From the NCBI RefSeq assembly GCF_030272615.1, contig NC_081410.1, forward strand, positions 191,967,619-192,031,618: a DNA stretch of 64,000 nucleotides, given 5' to 3'. Under the pieces are notes generated by a model. The model was not told the DNA's origin and did no database searches. It saw only the letters and a list, made by a program, of their open reading frames with translations. Source of the DNA: Cryptomeria japonica. Lineage: Eukaryota > Streptophyta > Pinopsida > Cupressales > Cupressaceae. Position numbers and translations under genes: made by a program. This document shows positions 47,336 through 59,694 of the stretch, piece after piece (the first letter of the stretch is position 1; every line of letters begins with the position of its first letter).

Positions 47336-48990
47336 TATATATATATATGTATGTATACATATATGTATGTATACATATATGTATGTATATATATGAATGA
47401 GATGATTCATCCTTGCGGAAGCTATATGCATGTGTACCTATGTGATGTTTCTATGTGATGCATGTTTCTATATGATGCTTATGATATGGATGCAAATATG
47501 TACATGATGAAATACAATATTTTTGTTCTTTTATGTTTTATATGTTATGCAAATGCAAATGTGAATGTATGAAATGTAGATGAATATGATAATGCAAATA
47601 ACTCTTTACATGATGAAAATGTAAAATGTGCTAACATGTGTTGTGTGCAGGATATGATGCAATTGTGATATCTATATGGATGTATAAAATGCTTCTATGT
47701 GGTAATGCAGGTGCAAACTACATGAAATGTAAATCTTTTTGGCATGTCATTATACTCAGTCATGTGATAGAAGGCTACACAGACTCAGGAAGGACGATGG
47801 AGATCAATCAAGAAAGGGGGATGGAAGATAGAAGATATGAAAGTGAAAGAGCTTCTTGTGCATTATCATCATTGAGCTTTATTATGGCAAGTAGGTTATG
47901 ACAATCCAGATATAGGCTCAATCTAGAAAGTCATTGTATCCATTTGCATGGAGATAAGATAGTTGCAAACAAAGAATGCCCTAGTTCACACTAGACTCAC
48001 AATGTCCTCATATCCTTGGACAAGCCATAACATTACTAAGAGACAATCCACATACATCAAAAAGAAAAAAAATAGGTGATGATACCCCATCCTCGCCTTT
48101 CTAGTCAAAGACATCCTGGAGATAAAATCTCTAGTCAGAGACATCCTAGAAAAGCTAAAAGATATGTCACCAAAAGATAAAATCAAAAGAAAACCAAGAC
48201 TCGACACCAACATCCACTGTAGTCCTCAAGTTTAGTGTCTCTTGTCACTTGTATAAGTCTATTTGATTGTGGTCACAATGTTTACTTTCCCAAAAGGATA
48301 TATAGCACTGAACCATAATGTTGTCTGAGTCTGTTGAAAGATTTGATTTGTTGAAGCTTGTTGTTACTGTTGTGTCTCATCTAAAACTGACTGGATCCAT
48401 GAAACTGATACTTTATTGTGGATTGTCGATGCAAATGTTGCTTTATTGTGGATTGTATACGGATAGACTGAAGAAAGCTAGAAGAAATTGTACTCCTCAA
48501 AATGTCTGATGTTCTCAGTTCCACACCCATCACTAGACGTAGGATTTGCCTTAGCCATAGATAGGAGCTAATTTATTATGGATGGAAAGGGGTGAAAGGA
48601 AGGATTGTTATTGATGGCTAACTAATCTTAGGTAGATCAATGACAAGCCATGATGGGAATGGGTAAGTTTATTATGAATGGATAGGTTGTGAGTGTGTGC
48701 AAAGTGAAAGGATGAGATTGAATCCTGAAGGGGGAGGAGCAATGTCTCTATGCATGGCACTGGTGACCCACTTTTCACCATGGTACTTGCCCAGGGCACC
48801 ACCGAAGTCGTTTTCACCGTTGGATGGATTATTTCTCTTTACTTTTTTTTTTTTCAAATTTTTTTTGTGTCACAAGGCACCTATTTGCCAGGTTTTCACC
48901 AAGTAACGATTTTTTTTAATCATTTTTGTCTTTTTTTTTGTTTTATTATTATTTTTTGTATTTTTTTGTATTTTTGAATTAGGATATTCT
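47161..48990. other. Non-coding spacer of element B with TA/TG microsatellite
   Basis: 47268-47395 is (TA)n-(TG)n-(TA)n with ATGTATGTATACAT runs. The rest has no recognisable coding sequence and includes T-rich stretches at 48840-48970. Frames crossing the microsatellite are artefacts. Confidence 0.6.
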
Positions 48991-48996
48991 GAAGAG

Positions 48997-49230
48997 CTAT
49001 GTGTAAAACCTGCGAAGGTGCATGCTGTTGATAGGATCCTCCAAAGGTTTGCCATCTAGGGTTGAGAGCTGATATGCACCGAATCCATAAGCTGCTGTAA
49101 CGATGTAAGGACCAAGACAATTTGGTTCAAACTTGCCCTTCTTCTCTTTGTCTTGCTGATTTTTAGGATTTTCCCTTAGAACTAAGTCACCCACCTCAAA
49201 TGTGTGAGGCTTTACCAATTGTAATTGCAT
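48997..49230 (-). pseudogene. Integrase C-terminal tail of element B
   Basis: LVKPHTFEVGDLVLRENPKN, then GKFEPNCLGPYIVTAAYGFG and AYQLSTLDGKPLEDPINSMH ending LRRFYT, the standard last 75 residues of Ty3-type integrases of the Tat/Athila group. The catalytic core and everything back to protease are absent, so this is the right border of a large pol deletion. It lies in a different frame from the upstream linker, whose stop overlaps its start. Confidence 0.85.
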
Positions 49231-50276
49231 TGTTCCTTGACTGGATGATGTGTAGCTTGAGTGACTATCTTCCTTGATAAAGGAACTGAGATAGAATTAC
49301 TAATGTGTGGACTACACAGGCCTGTTTGCATGTCACCTAAAGAAGTTTGGGCATCCCTAGTAACAAAGTCCCTCAAGGAAGCTCCATTAAAGGTCCATGA
49401 TGTATCGCCAGAAGGGAATGGATGTGTGAAACAAGTGGATGAGTTATGAAGGCTTGTGATTGCAAAAAGAAGTGAAAGTAGGATAGCATGATGGAGACTT
49501 AGGATCAACAAGTATGTTATTTGACTTAAAGTTGTAGAAATTTTGCCCCTAGCTATTTTGATATTAGGGGAGATCAACTCTTGTTCTTTTTCTTCCATAG
49601 GATTTTTATCCTTGACTTTGATTTTTGCAAAGTCGAATAGCTTTTGATTTTGATTTGGACTAAAGGAATTTTCTTTATCTTTGACTTTTAGATTTTCCTT
49701 TACAAAGCTAGATTTTTTATCCCCAATGAGTAAGGGCTTTTCTATTTCTTGTTGATCCAAGTCTGGAAGTGGATTGGAAATGGAAGGAGTGGATGAAAGG
49801 GTAAGGCTATATGAGTTCTCAAGAGGGTTGGCCATACGCTCAATAGATTCTTTGTTGGAACCACTCTTAGGACTAATGATATCAAGAGCTTCTTGCACCA
49901 CTAGAGGAGATTTGTATTCAGACTTAGTAGCCACAACACTAGGTGGTTCACACCCAATTCCTTGGCATTGCAAATTGTTTGTAGATTGTTCATGTCAACT
50001 AAATACCTTAGGAGATAGTGGGAGTTGATCAACATGAAAGATATACTCACCATATCCCAGGTCTTTAATCTTGAACTTTTCTTTGAGCTCTATGTGTTTT
50101 GATGTAGAAGCTTTCAAGGATTCTGGATCAACGTATGCCGAGGAAGGGATAGCTTCTCTATTATTTGGAATGATTGTCTCAGCTTTTGGTCTCAAGTTAT
50201 TGCAATATATAAATGGATTAGGATCACCATTAACTGTTACTTCAACTCCATTGTGAGGAAATTTAATGCATTGGTG
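49212..50276 (-). pseudogene. Unrecognised linker frame of element B between protease and integrase tail
   Basis: In the same frame as gag and protease, from about 50276 to 49212 with a stop near 49995. It contains SKHIELKEKFKIKDLGYGEY and IFHVDQLPLSPKVF (50000-50100), a 253-residue open stretch rich in Ser, Lys, Asp and Glu (NLKVKDKENSFSPNQNQKLF), and a hydrophobic patch of about 25 residues (YLLILSLHHAILLSLLFAIT) that could span a membrane. I recognise no family. It occupies the space where RT, RNase H and the integrase core should be. Confidence 0.55.
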
Positions 50277-50729
50277 TTATGTAGATGGGACTACCCTCAT
50301 TTCATGAATCCAAGGACGTCCTAGCAATATGTTGTATGTGAGATCTAGGTCTAGGACTTGACAAAGAACATCTTTTGTAATTGGACCAACTCTGAGAGGC
50401 AAGATGACTGTGCCTTTGGATGATTGCTCTTCATCATCATATGCCTTGATGGTAATTTTGTTTGTAGCATTCACAACTTTGTTTGAATATCTCAATTGTA
50501 TTATTGTGTTCAAAGTACATACATTGAGACCAACTCCTCCATCTATCAGGACTTGTTTTATTCTATGTTTGTGTAGGAAGACTTCAATGTGTAAAGGTAC
50601 ATTATGTGGTTGGCTCACAGAGGCATCATCAACTTCTGTGAATGTAAGGGAGTGTGGAATGGAAAGGTATCCCACCATGGATTGAAACTGGTCCACGTTC
50701 AAATCAGTGGGGATGGAAGTGTCTCTCAA
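50277..50729 (-). pseudogene. Protease of element B
   Basis: Retropepsin: LNVDQFQSMVGYLSIPHSL, active-site strand VLIDGGVGLNVCTL (D63-G64-G65), IKAYDDEEQSSKGTVILPLR, and the C-terminal YNILLGRPWIHEMRVVPST. The domain is complete and open over 150 codons. It is in frame with gag upstream and separated from it by a stop at about 50811. Confidence 0.85.
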
Positions 50730-50810
50730 AGTTTTGTCAAGAATGGCTTTATGTGCGGGGGATATGTATAAGAGCTCAAGGATTGAGATAAGTGTGGGTG
50801 TCTTCCCTAA

Positions 50811-51386
50811 CTATTCTACAAGGTCATACTCAAGTTTGGTTGATGAGGAAGTAGTGTTTTTAGTTGGAGCACCTTTCAAATTGAATTTACCTTGATGAGT
50901 TATAACATTACATTTAGAGGTAGGTTCGGAAGAAGATCCAATGCCTTTTAGGACAACCTTGGGTCTTTGGGTAGAATTCTCAAGTGTTTTGTCCTTGATG
51001 ATAATGGTAGAGACATAATTGTCCATTGAAATATGATTGACAGTTGAATCATAGTTATAGGATGCTCTGGTATAGTTGGTTTTCTCATATGTGGCTTTGG
51101 ATTTTCCCTTGTCATGTTCTAGGAATGGTTCCTTAAACATTTCATGTTCTTGATTGGATGAGTGTCCCTTGATCTCAATGTCACCTCTATCAATGAGATC
51201 TTGTATGATGTTCTTTAGCCGATGACAATTTCCTATTTTATGACCCTTGCTCTTATGAAATTCACAATACTCATCATCATTCCACCAATTTGGTTTAATG
51301 TTTGGCTCATATGGAGGCATATCTGGAATTGTTATTATTTTGTTTGCCACTAGCTTTTTGAAAACTGACTCTAGTGGTTCTCCCAA
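50811..51386 (-). pseudogene. Zinc-knuckle region of element B gag
   Basis: Continuation of gag after a stop at 51405. Contains PNWWNDDEYCEFHKSKGHKI, a CxxH-x4-H-x4-C finger (C41, H44, H49, C54) typical of Tat gag, followed by LKNIIQDLIDRGDIEI. The rest is a low-complexity spacer toward protease. Confidence 0.75.
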
Positions 51387-51404
51387 TGGGGTGTACTTCC
51401 TTCA

Positions 51405-53117
51405 TTATTTTGAAGTTGTTTGAGTATTCACTTGATTGTTTGTAGAGCTTGATGCGGAAAAAACTATTTTGGGTCGCACTTTATTGGCATCAACAACACC
51501 ATCATTGACTGTGTTCTTGTTTTTATTCCAAAATCTTGGCTTGTCTTTTCCTTTAAAGTCCTCTTTGTTTTCTTTGAATATTTTGATGATGCCTTGCTCA
51601 ATTAGGACCTTTTCTGTCGCTAAGCCTTTCTCAATGACGTCCTTGAAGGTGGACAAACAAGCTTTTCTCAAGTCATAACCAATGTCTTTGTTAACATTTT
51701 GAGTGAACATCTCTATCGTTTGTTTTTGTGGAATTTCACAAGAGCATCTACTAGCTAGATTCCTCCATCTTTGTAAAAATGATGAAAAAGACTCTCCATC
51801 CCTTTGTTTTGTGTTGCACAAGGTAGTGACTGATATGTCTATCTCTATGTTGTATGAGAAATGTTGGATAAATGTCTCTGCTAAGTCACCCCATGACTCA
51901 ATTCTAGGTGGGAGTTGGGAGAACCATTCCATAGCTTGATCACCTAATCTTTGTGGGAATAATCTCATCAAATATGTCTCTTCTGCTGCTACCTCAATGC
52001 AAGATTTGAAAAACTGTCCTATATATGTCTTAGGATCCCCTTTTCCTCTGTACTTATAAAACTTAGGTGTCACAAAGTATGTAGGAAATGGAGGCATTGG
52101 AATGCTTTTGTCAAATGGATAGGGACATATGTCTCTCATTGTGTAAGTTGGCTTCAGTGTATTTATGTCCTCCATTTTCTTTTGTAAGTCCTTAATTTGT
52201 TGTTCCAAATTGTTCTTAGGTGGAAATCGACTTCTTGGACCATACCCCAAGCCTAAAGCATCGGGTGGAGGAGGAGCATGTTGCATATATGGATTATATT
52301 GATCATACACATGTTCATATGGAGGAGGTCTATAATGATGCTGCGTATAAGGACCACTTGGTATAGAGTCATGATGAGGAATGTAATATCTATTTTGTCC
52401 ATGTATACCATACTCTACAGGCATGTCATGAGTTTGTTCTAATGTTTTGCCCCTAAATTTGACACGAGGTTTTCTTGTGTCCAAATTTTGATCATGTCTT
52501 TGGATATCCAATTGCTTTGCTAGTTGGTCCTTAGGATTGGTATGTGATTGAGTATATTTTTCTGCATAAGACTTCCATAATGGCTTGTGAAGGTGAGTAT
52601 CATATGCTTGACCATGTGTGTATGGGACCTCAGGTTTTTAAAACAAAGATGATGGTGATTCAGGCACAAGATGTGGTCCTCTATTGCCTCCACTATTAGG
52701 CCTCCTTTGATCCATGTTGAGGTGAGGTTGTTGCAAAGGTCAATTTTCCATTATTTGAGACATGTCAAAATCATGAGGGATCTTGGCTCCACTTTGCGCC
52801 ATCACTTGTAAGAAATATTGTCTATCTCTCCTCATTATTTCCTCAACTAATTGATTGAAATGGGGATCCATAATGGAGTCTTCCACCTATGCTGAATGTA
52901 CAAAAAAGTTGTCCATATTGTCATTGTGTGTGTCATTGTTGTTTGTGTTATCCATGTTCTTAACATTTGGAATGTTTCTATAGGCATCCATGTCAGGTAA
53001 TATGGTATGGTCAGAATTGAAAATGATATCATTGTCATACTCATAAGCACTCATGTTTGCAGACTCTTGAGCCTCTTTAGTTTCTCTCTTAGATTTTTGG
53101 GAACGAGTTTCAACCAT
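51405..53117 (-). pseudogene. Gag of element B (Tat type)
   Basis: Starts at the ATG at 53117 (MVETRSQKSKRETKEAQESA). Stops occur near 52887, 52740 and 52638, then 368 open codons run from 52511 to 51405. Core motifs: PTYTMRDICPYPFDKSIPMP, YRGKGDPKTYIGQFFKS, QAMEWFSQLPPRIESWGDLA, VTTLCNTKQRDGESFSSFLQ, GLATEKVLIEQGIIK and KNKNTVNDGVVDANK, colinear with element F's gag. A Tyr/Pro/His-rich N-terminal part (PYTQHHYRPPPYEHVYDQYN) is also present. The gag, protease and linker stay in one frame for about 1300 codons with only seven or eight stops, the best-kept pol-side frame after H. Confidence 0.88.
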
Positions 53118-55126
53118 GAACTAGGTCTTGACCAAGATGTGGGAGAAAAAGTATGGAAGACCAAGAGTTGGATGAAATGTAAATGAATCTAAGGTTTACT
53201 TCCAATGTCCAAAGTGTAAGACCAAGTATGTATGTAGTAGAGTAGGTGTGGCTTCCAAAGAGATAATAGTTTCTCTTGATGGGGTAAGTTGACCTTGACT
53301 CTAAGTAAGACCAAATGAGACCCAAAGGTTATAGACCTTGATGAGGGACCACTTAGCAAAATGTTGTTGTATGTAGTGTGTTGACAAAGTAAGATGAGGA
53401 CAAGCAAGTGACCTTTTGACTCAAGTTTAGACAAATATGAATGTAATGCAAGGTGTAAAGCAATGATGAACTTTGTGAGACCCAAAGGTAGGTTGAATGC
53501 TAGATACAAATCTAGAGAAATAACTTAGGAAGCTCAAGAATTCTGAAACTGATTGCTCTTGTTTGTTGGACTGCAAATTTTTCCAATTTGTGAAGTTGTT
53601 TGTTGTGACCAAATCTGAATTTTTGATTGCTTTTCCATGAAAAGATGACACAATGTTGACGAGGACTCAATGTTTGCTAGTGTTTAGACTCAAAATGACT
53701 TAAAGAAAATTGTGTTGTTTGATGTAAAAATGTTTTGCATACACTTGAAGACACAAAAGACACAATGTTTTGATGTCTGATCTTGAATGTTCAAATGTTT
53801 AAAATAAGACAAGCACAATTCTTATGGTTGGCCAAGACAATAGTTGTTGATCCCACATGGGGTTTCCCCCAAGGCTACGCTATTCAAAGTGGATACTTAG
53901 ATGCTTGACCCCACTAGATCCACCCTCGACACTCACTTCTTTGAGGCAGCCAAGCATCAGTCCCCATGAAAACTCCCCGTGGCGAACTTTGTATCTCTAC
54001 TAAGAACTGTATGTGTGTGGGCCATTCCAGAGGTTAGACCTCTTGCCCCAACAACTAGAAGGATTTTGGATTTCTAAAATAAAAAGGTGCTAGCAAAGGC
54101 ATCTGCTCGTGTGGCCATACATGTGGCACTTTCAGCTCTATAAATATAGAAGGCTCCCAGCCGGTAGGGGTTGTGCCCTACAATTGATCAAATAAATTTG
54201 ATCAAATGGGTTTATGGGGAGACATAGTGTCGGTATGAACTAATCAGTACATGTTACCAATGGTTTTCACCATGGATACAGTTGTTTATAGTGGTTCGAA
54301 AGAGGTGGGTTTTCCTCGCTACCACTTGGGTCGTTTTGTCCTCACTAGTAGTCCTAATGACCACATAGGGAGACAGGCCCTCTAGAGATTAAACAAAAAG
54401 AGCCTATTGCTCAAGACACAAAAGACATTGGTTTAATTTTAGTGCACCAATTGAAGTGTTTGATAATCTATAAAAATAAAGCACACAATAAAGATCAAAA
54501 GAAAACCCTTGTCAAGGTCCCACAACAAAGATTTGTTAGTAGTTTGGATTGTTTCCAATGATGACCCCTTCCTGCAAGCACACAAGTTAGGTAAATTTTA
54601 GATCCAAAAAGACTTTATGAAATAGGGGCCTTCGACAAAATGATTTGCTTTCAAGACAAGATGCACCAATTTCGTTAGCTAGATCACAAGATGTTAGCTT
54701 GAAATAAACCAGATCTAAAATCCAAATGACGAAATAAACCCCCAAAACTGGATCAAAAATTGAAATGCAAAATCTGAGATGAACGCGGCTAAACCTAATG
54801 AAGACGCGATAGAAAATCGCAAATGCACTTAAATCCATCACAGACGCGGCTTCTAAACATAGATGTGACTCCCGAACACGGGCGCGCTCGAAAGATGCAC
54901 ATACGCGATTTTCCAATAGAGAGGTAACCCTGCTATCTGCAAAATAGGATAAAATAATGGCAAACATAGACGTGATTACAAAGGTCACATGTGTGGTAGA
55001 AAAACAAAAACATGGTTCCAGAATGCGCAGACGCAAAAATGTTGAAAGTTTGTTGGAAATGTCAGATTTGCAACTTCAAAAACACAAAATCTACAACAAA
55101 AGATGTTAACTTCAAAAGGGACAAGG
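53118..55126 (-). other. Long untranslated leader of element B
   Basis: About 2 kb without supported coding sequence. On the minus strand it contains GACCCAAGTGGTAGCGAGG, CCACTATAAA and GGCTGGGAG at about 54140-54335, also found in order in F's leader at 10290-10420. An ACGCGG-rich stretch (54780-55030) carries loose short repeats. Frames at 53110-53651 and 54587-55036 have no support. Confidence 0.55.
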
Positions 55127-55144
55127 GTCCCACTAGGCATACCA
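55127..55144 (-). other. Primer-binding site of element B
   Basis: TGGTATGCCTAGTGGGAC on the minus strand, three bases inside the 5' LTR end. I cannot name the tRNA. Confidence 0.6.
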
Positions 55145-55147
55145 AAA

Positions 55148-55920
55148 TGTTTATGATAAAAATGGAAACAACAATATTGAAAGACTAAATGAATTCAACC
55201 ACAAAATCCTAGCCTAATAATCAACAAAGATCCACCATAACATATGAAGATTACCTAAGACACTGCAAATCAAATGAAATCAAAAAGATTATACCATCAC
55301 ATGTCCAATAGGGTTTGAATCTCCATTCTTCCTATCTCCATTGATCTTGCTTGATATATTTGCTCTCAGATTTTATGTGTGCACAAGAGCTCAACAAAGA
55401 ACAGAAATGTGGTTGCAAGTAGGCTTGATCACATATGAAAGTTCGAAAGCGTAGAGTAGTTGGGGGTTGATAATGAAGGAAGCATCTCCTTATATAGAAG
55501 ACATTATAAGAAATGGAGGGATAAGATTGAGAGGTGTAAAAGATAAATGGCCGGCTATGATTAGAGGATAGGTAGAAGAAATAATAAAATAATGAGAGGG
55601 TAGGAAGTGTAGCAATTAAGAGATGAATGACATGTGTCATGGGTAGAAAAGGCTAAGGAATTAATTAAATAAATAAAGATTTATTTAATTAATAGAGGAA
55701 GTGGGATAAATTAAATAAATAAAGGTATTTATTTAATTTAGAAAAAAGGTAATTTAAATAAATAAAAGTATTTATTTAAATGAGAAATAAGGCTAGAAGA
55801 GGATAAATGAATTAATTAAATAAATAAAGATTTATTTAATTAATAGAAGAATTAGGCTTAAAACAATTAAAAAAATAAAGATATTTATTTAATTAGATTG
55901 GACAATTTTAGGTGTCTACA
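55148..55920 (-). repeat. 5' LTR of element B
   Basis: 773 bp, partner of 43194-43963. A minus-strand TATA-like TATATAAG lies at 55489-55496, and the same row of AT hairpins at about 55657-55900. Frames here are not genes. Confidence 0.92.
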
Positions 55921-56667
55921 AATCTCATTAATGAGGGCACATTGGTGCAAAAAGGGAATGTGGACACTTCTTTCAAAGATCTCCCTCCTAAAGATGAATC
56001 TTTGGAGAATTGTGTTCCTTCTTCTCCTAAAAAGTACCTCCCTCATAAAGATTATTTGGTGCAAGGGGATGCTATTATGGTTAATTATCCTAGTGATACC
56101 ATACCTTCTTTTCATGATCTTCCCTCTAAAGATAAAGCATTCATTACATATGATATTCCTTTTTCTAATAAGTGTCTTGAACATAAAGATACCTTAGAAA
56201 AAGAGGATGATATTATTTCTCATCATAATTCTCTCTCTCCCAAAAATCAAGAGCCTAACAAAAATGAAATCAATTCCATTCATGTTCCTACGAAACCAAA
56301 AATTCTTCTTGATTATCATGTTGTGCCCTACACATATACTAATGAGGTAGTTGATGAGAACATAAGTGAAGCATCATATGCTTTCTTAGTTCCTACAGTA
56401 ATCTCTTCAATTCACTCAAATACCCCATTTCCTACCAAAGAAGTTCCTAAAGAAGAAATCTTAGAGGACAATTGGGGGTCCTTAGCTTTCACTCCTACCT
56501 TTTCTAGAAAGTCTAAGATGCCTGAATTTCATATTCCAAATTTTTCTCTTAACATAAATCTTGAAATTTATTGGGATTCTTTAAACTTAAATCCCATTCC
56601 CCCTAACAGTGAACCTTCTTTTGAATATATACATGGATGCAAGGGCCAAATGTTTGAATGTGAGTGA
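55921..56667 (+). pseudogene. Element A polyprotein, main part after element B
   Basis: Open for about 250 codons. Repeats of the G type (EGTLVQKGNVDTSFKDLPPK, DESLENCVPSSPKKYLPHK, KDTLEKEDDI) are followed by a spacer and EEILEDNWGSLAFTPTF (about 56450-56510). In G and H this last motif follows protease; here protease is absent between the repeats and it, so A carries a clean internal loss. It ends at a TGA at 56665-56667. The function of the repeats is unknown. Confidence 0.65.
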
Positions 56668-57190
56668 CAAAGTCATGAGAATTTACACTTTCCTTTGTCC
56701 ACATCTTCTTCTCCATTGTCTTGTAAAACCACACCTTCTCACTCTAGTTTTGAATTACAACAAGAAAATGTGTTGACCAATCTTCTAAATTCCAACTTAA
56801 TATTTCCTCTTTGTCCTAACCAAAGAAGAAAACATAAACAACATTCTTAGATTTCTTCTTTTTGTAAGTATCATCAAACCCATGGCCATTCTACTAATGA
56901 GTGTCAAGCTTTGAAAACACAAATACAACATTACATTGATTCAAGAATTTTAAAAATAACATTTGACAATGAATGATATATTCATCATGATCATCTCAAA
57001 TAACATTCAAATTCCTATTATGTTGCTCCTCACTATGTGATATAGTTAGCCTACCTATTGGGGGCTCTTTGTCATTCATGGTGGTACAATTTTAGGTGCA
57101 ATCATACTTAGTGAGAAACATAATAGCCTATTTATTCTTGCCTCTATGCTTGGGGGGCAAGAATATTCCTTTTCCTCTTTCTAAGGTTTC
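56668..57190 (+). pseudogene. Element A tail with CCHC-like finger
   Basis: Past stops at 56667 and about 56850, the frame gives CKYHQTHGHSTNECQALKTQ (C from 56863), the finger style seen in Tat gag (C-x2-H-x4-H-x4-C), then IQHYIDSRIL. More stops follow. This suggests the family's finger lies downstream of the protease block rather than upstream. Confidence 0.55.
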
Positions 57191-57195
57191 ACTAT

Positions 57196-58135
57196 TTTCT
57201 TTATGGAGTGCATTATTCATAACTTGATGTCCTTTCTTGCATGGAGTTTTCCTTCATGTGAGCGCATGTCTGTTCTGTGCTTAGGATATTTTCCTTGCTT
57301 GAAACAATAGGTCTATTATGAAGAATCTCTCCTTAGAAAACCTTTGAGAACCTTCTTATTCTTTTTCTCTCTTTGAAAATTCCCTCTTCTATTGGATTAT
57401 TTGTAAACTTGATGTCCTTTCTTGCATGGACATTCCTTCATGCGAGCGCATGTCTATTCCATGAGTGGGATCTTCTCCTTGCTTGAAATGGTATGTCTAT
57501 TATGAATAATACCTATTTTGAGGACCTTTTTGAACCTTCTTCTTCTTTCTCTCTCTTTGCAGATTCCCTCTTCTATTGCATTATTCATAAACTTGATGTC
57601 CTTTCTTGCATGGTGTATTCCTTCATGTGATCACATGTCTGTTCCATGAGTGGGATCTTCTCCTTGCTTGAAATGGTACATATATTATGAATAATCTCTA
57701 TTTAGAGGACTTTTGTGAACCTCCTTCTTCTTCTTCTTTCTCTCTTTGAAAATTACTTCTTCTATTGTGTTATTCATAACTTGACGTCCTTTCTTGCATG
57801 GAGCATTCCTTCATGCGAGCGCATGTCTATTTCATGAGTGGGATCTTCTCCTTTCTTGAAATGGTATGTCTATTATGAATAATCTCTATTTAGAGGACTT
57901 TTGTGAACCTCCTCCTTCTTTCTCTCTCTCTTTGAAAATTACCTCCTCTATTATGTTATTCATAACTTGATGTCCTTTCTTGAATGGAGTTATGCTTCAT
58001 GCGAGAGCATGTCTGTTCCTTGGTTAGGATGTATTCCTTGCTTGAAATGGTGCGTCTTTTATGAGCAATATATCTCTAGAAGTTGTGTAATTATTCTCAT
58101 TGTCCTACATTTGGGGGGCAATGATCTCTCTCCCT
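57196..58135 (+). repeat. Five-copy tandem repeat of about 185-190 bp in element A
   Basis: Units start near 57208, 57400, 57582, 57772 and 57955, each with ACTTGATGTCCTTTCTTGCA, GCGCATGTCTGTTCC, CTTGCTTGAAATGG and TATTATGAATAATC in order. A partial unit lies at about 58186. No coding sense in any frame; it is 3' non-coding sequence of A. Confidence 0.85.
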
Positions 58136-59677
58136 CTCTCTTTCTCTAAGGATTTACTTTTTCCTATTGTGTGGATGGTGTGAGATTTATTACTTGATGT
58201 CATTTCTTGTGCAAAATTGTTGGTTGTTTTCTCAAGGGTTCTCTCTTATACAAGAGGTGTCAGTCCTTGAATACAACCTATTTTCACACTTGGTAATGTA
58301 CATCTATGATAAAATCACCCATCCCTTTAGGGGCTAAAAGTGAGTTATCCTTCATCAAGAATATCTTTCACCTAGCAATAGGAGGAAGGATTGCATTCTT
58401 GTTCTCTTATATGCTTCATTCTATAAGATGTTATATTTTGTCTAAGACAACTCCTCTTGGGGGTAGATGTATTTTGAACAAAGATCTCTTCTCCTCCAAG
58501 GATCACCTTTATCCTTACAACAAGATATCTCTTTTCCACTATCTTATTCTTACTTTAAGAGTATTCACTCTCTTGCTTGGATTTATGACATTGTTGCATA
58601 ATGGATATCTTCTTTGTGTTGAAGGTAGGTATCCTTGTTCTACTTTCCTTAAGATATCAACATAAATTTATGTTGACATTTTATGGGGGGAGGCACCCAC
58701 ACTTCTCCTTTGTACTATACTTCTCTCATGTATTACATAGTGGGACATTCTTGGAACGAGAGGGAAACCTCTTATAGAAAGGTGTCATCACTTTTCTTGT
58801 ACAATGAGACATTCTTGGAACCAGAGGGAAGCCTCTTAGAGCAAGATGTCATCACTTTTTATAGTGGGTCATTTGTAGAACCAGAGCATGATATCTTAGA
58901 GTGAGATGATGCCACTTTTCTTTTATGCGGTGTGATTATTCTCGGAACTAGAGTGCAGACTCTTAGAGCGGGATGCCACACCTTTCTTGACACATGTATT
59001 ATACATTTTATACAGGTTGTAGCATACTTGGGCATAGACTCCTATGAGGTTCTTTGAACCTCACTTGCACACACATGTGCTTGAGGTTGGGTGGAACTAA
59101 CGATGTTCTCACTCTCCTCCCTTACATGGATCATGTAGATAGGCTCTAGGGGAAAGATTTTCCATGTCCTTCTCTCCATGGATCACCTAGTTTTAGGGGC
59201 GAGACATCCATGGTTTATTTCTTCTTTTCCTTTCTTCTCATGGATCACCAAAGTGTGTATTCATGTCCTCTCTCTTCTTCCTCTCATGAACCCATAGTTT
59301 TTCTATTGATGGTTCATGGATGATGTCAGATTTTCTCTTTTATGTGACCATTTGTGTTTATGTGGTGGCATTAGTATTTGTGTCCCAATTAGTTGTTGAG
59401 TTATCTGAGTATCAAGGTCTCTTTGGCTAGTTGGTTTGTCATCTTGTGTCTTGTCTTGTCCTGTGTCTTTTGTGCTTTGTTTTTTTTTTGTGCTTCTTAT
59501 TTCTTTTGTTTTGTGTTCTCTTGCATATGTTTGAATGATTTAAGATCCTAAAATTGGGGGCTTGGTTCCTCGAGATTAGAGACATCTTATACTCCTTGTG
59601 ATCTTGCTCTGCATCTCTCATCTTTATCTCTATTTTCTTCTACTTTACCAGCAGTAGTGGTGTAAGCCATACTCCCG
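58136..59677 (+). repeat. 3' non-coding region of element A with further short tandem repeats
   Basis: 58740-58985 holds about four units of roughly 75 bp (CATTCTTGGAACCAGAGGGA, CTCTTAGAGC, GATGTCATCACTTTTCTT). 59120-59310 has repeats of CATGGATCACC-type segments. No coding sequence is seen; frames at 58306 and 58683 are unsupported. Confidence 0.65.
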
Positions 59678-59694
59678 CTAAAGTGGGGGCTAAA
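59678..59694 (+). other. Polypurine tract of element A
   Basis: CTAAAGTGGGGGCTAAA directly before the 3' LTR start TGCAGTGTCATAAAATTGC. Confidence 0.75.

Larger units (their letters stand above)
43194..55920 (-). mobile_element. Element B: reduced Tat-type element with antisense plant mobile domain
   Basis: A 12.7 kb minus-strand element nested in A. LTRs at 43194-43963 and 55148-55920 differ by only about 4% in the first 260 bases. PBS and PPT are present. The TSD is GATCT (43189-43193) versus AATCT (55921-55925). In element direction: long leader, gag, zinc knuckle, protease, an unrecognised linker, an integrase C-terminal tail, then an antisense PMD pseudogene and tandem repeats before the PPT. 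RT, RNase H and the integrase core are missing, so it is non-autonomous. Confidence 0.9.

Noticed and set aside
47175-47458. Tyr/Ile and Thr/His repeat proteins
   Set aside because: Translations of the TA/TG microsatellite.
54587-55036. 149-codon minus-strand frame with hydrophobic stretches
   Set aside because: Lies in the B leader before gag; no initiation context or homologous frame in F's leader.
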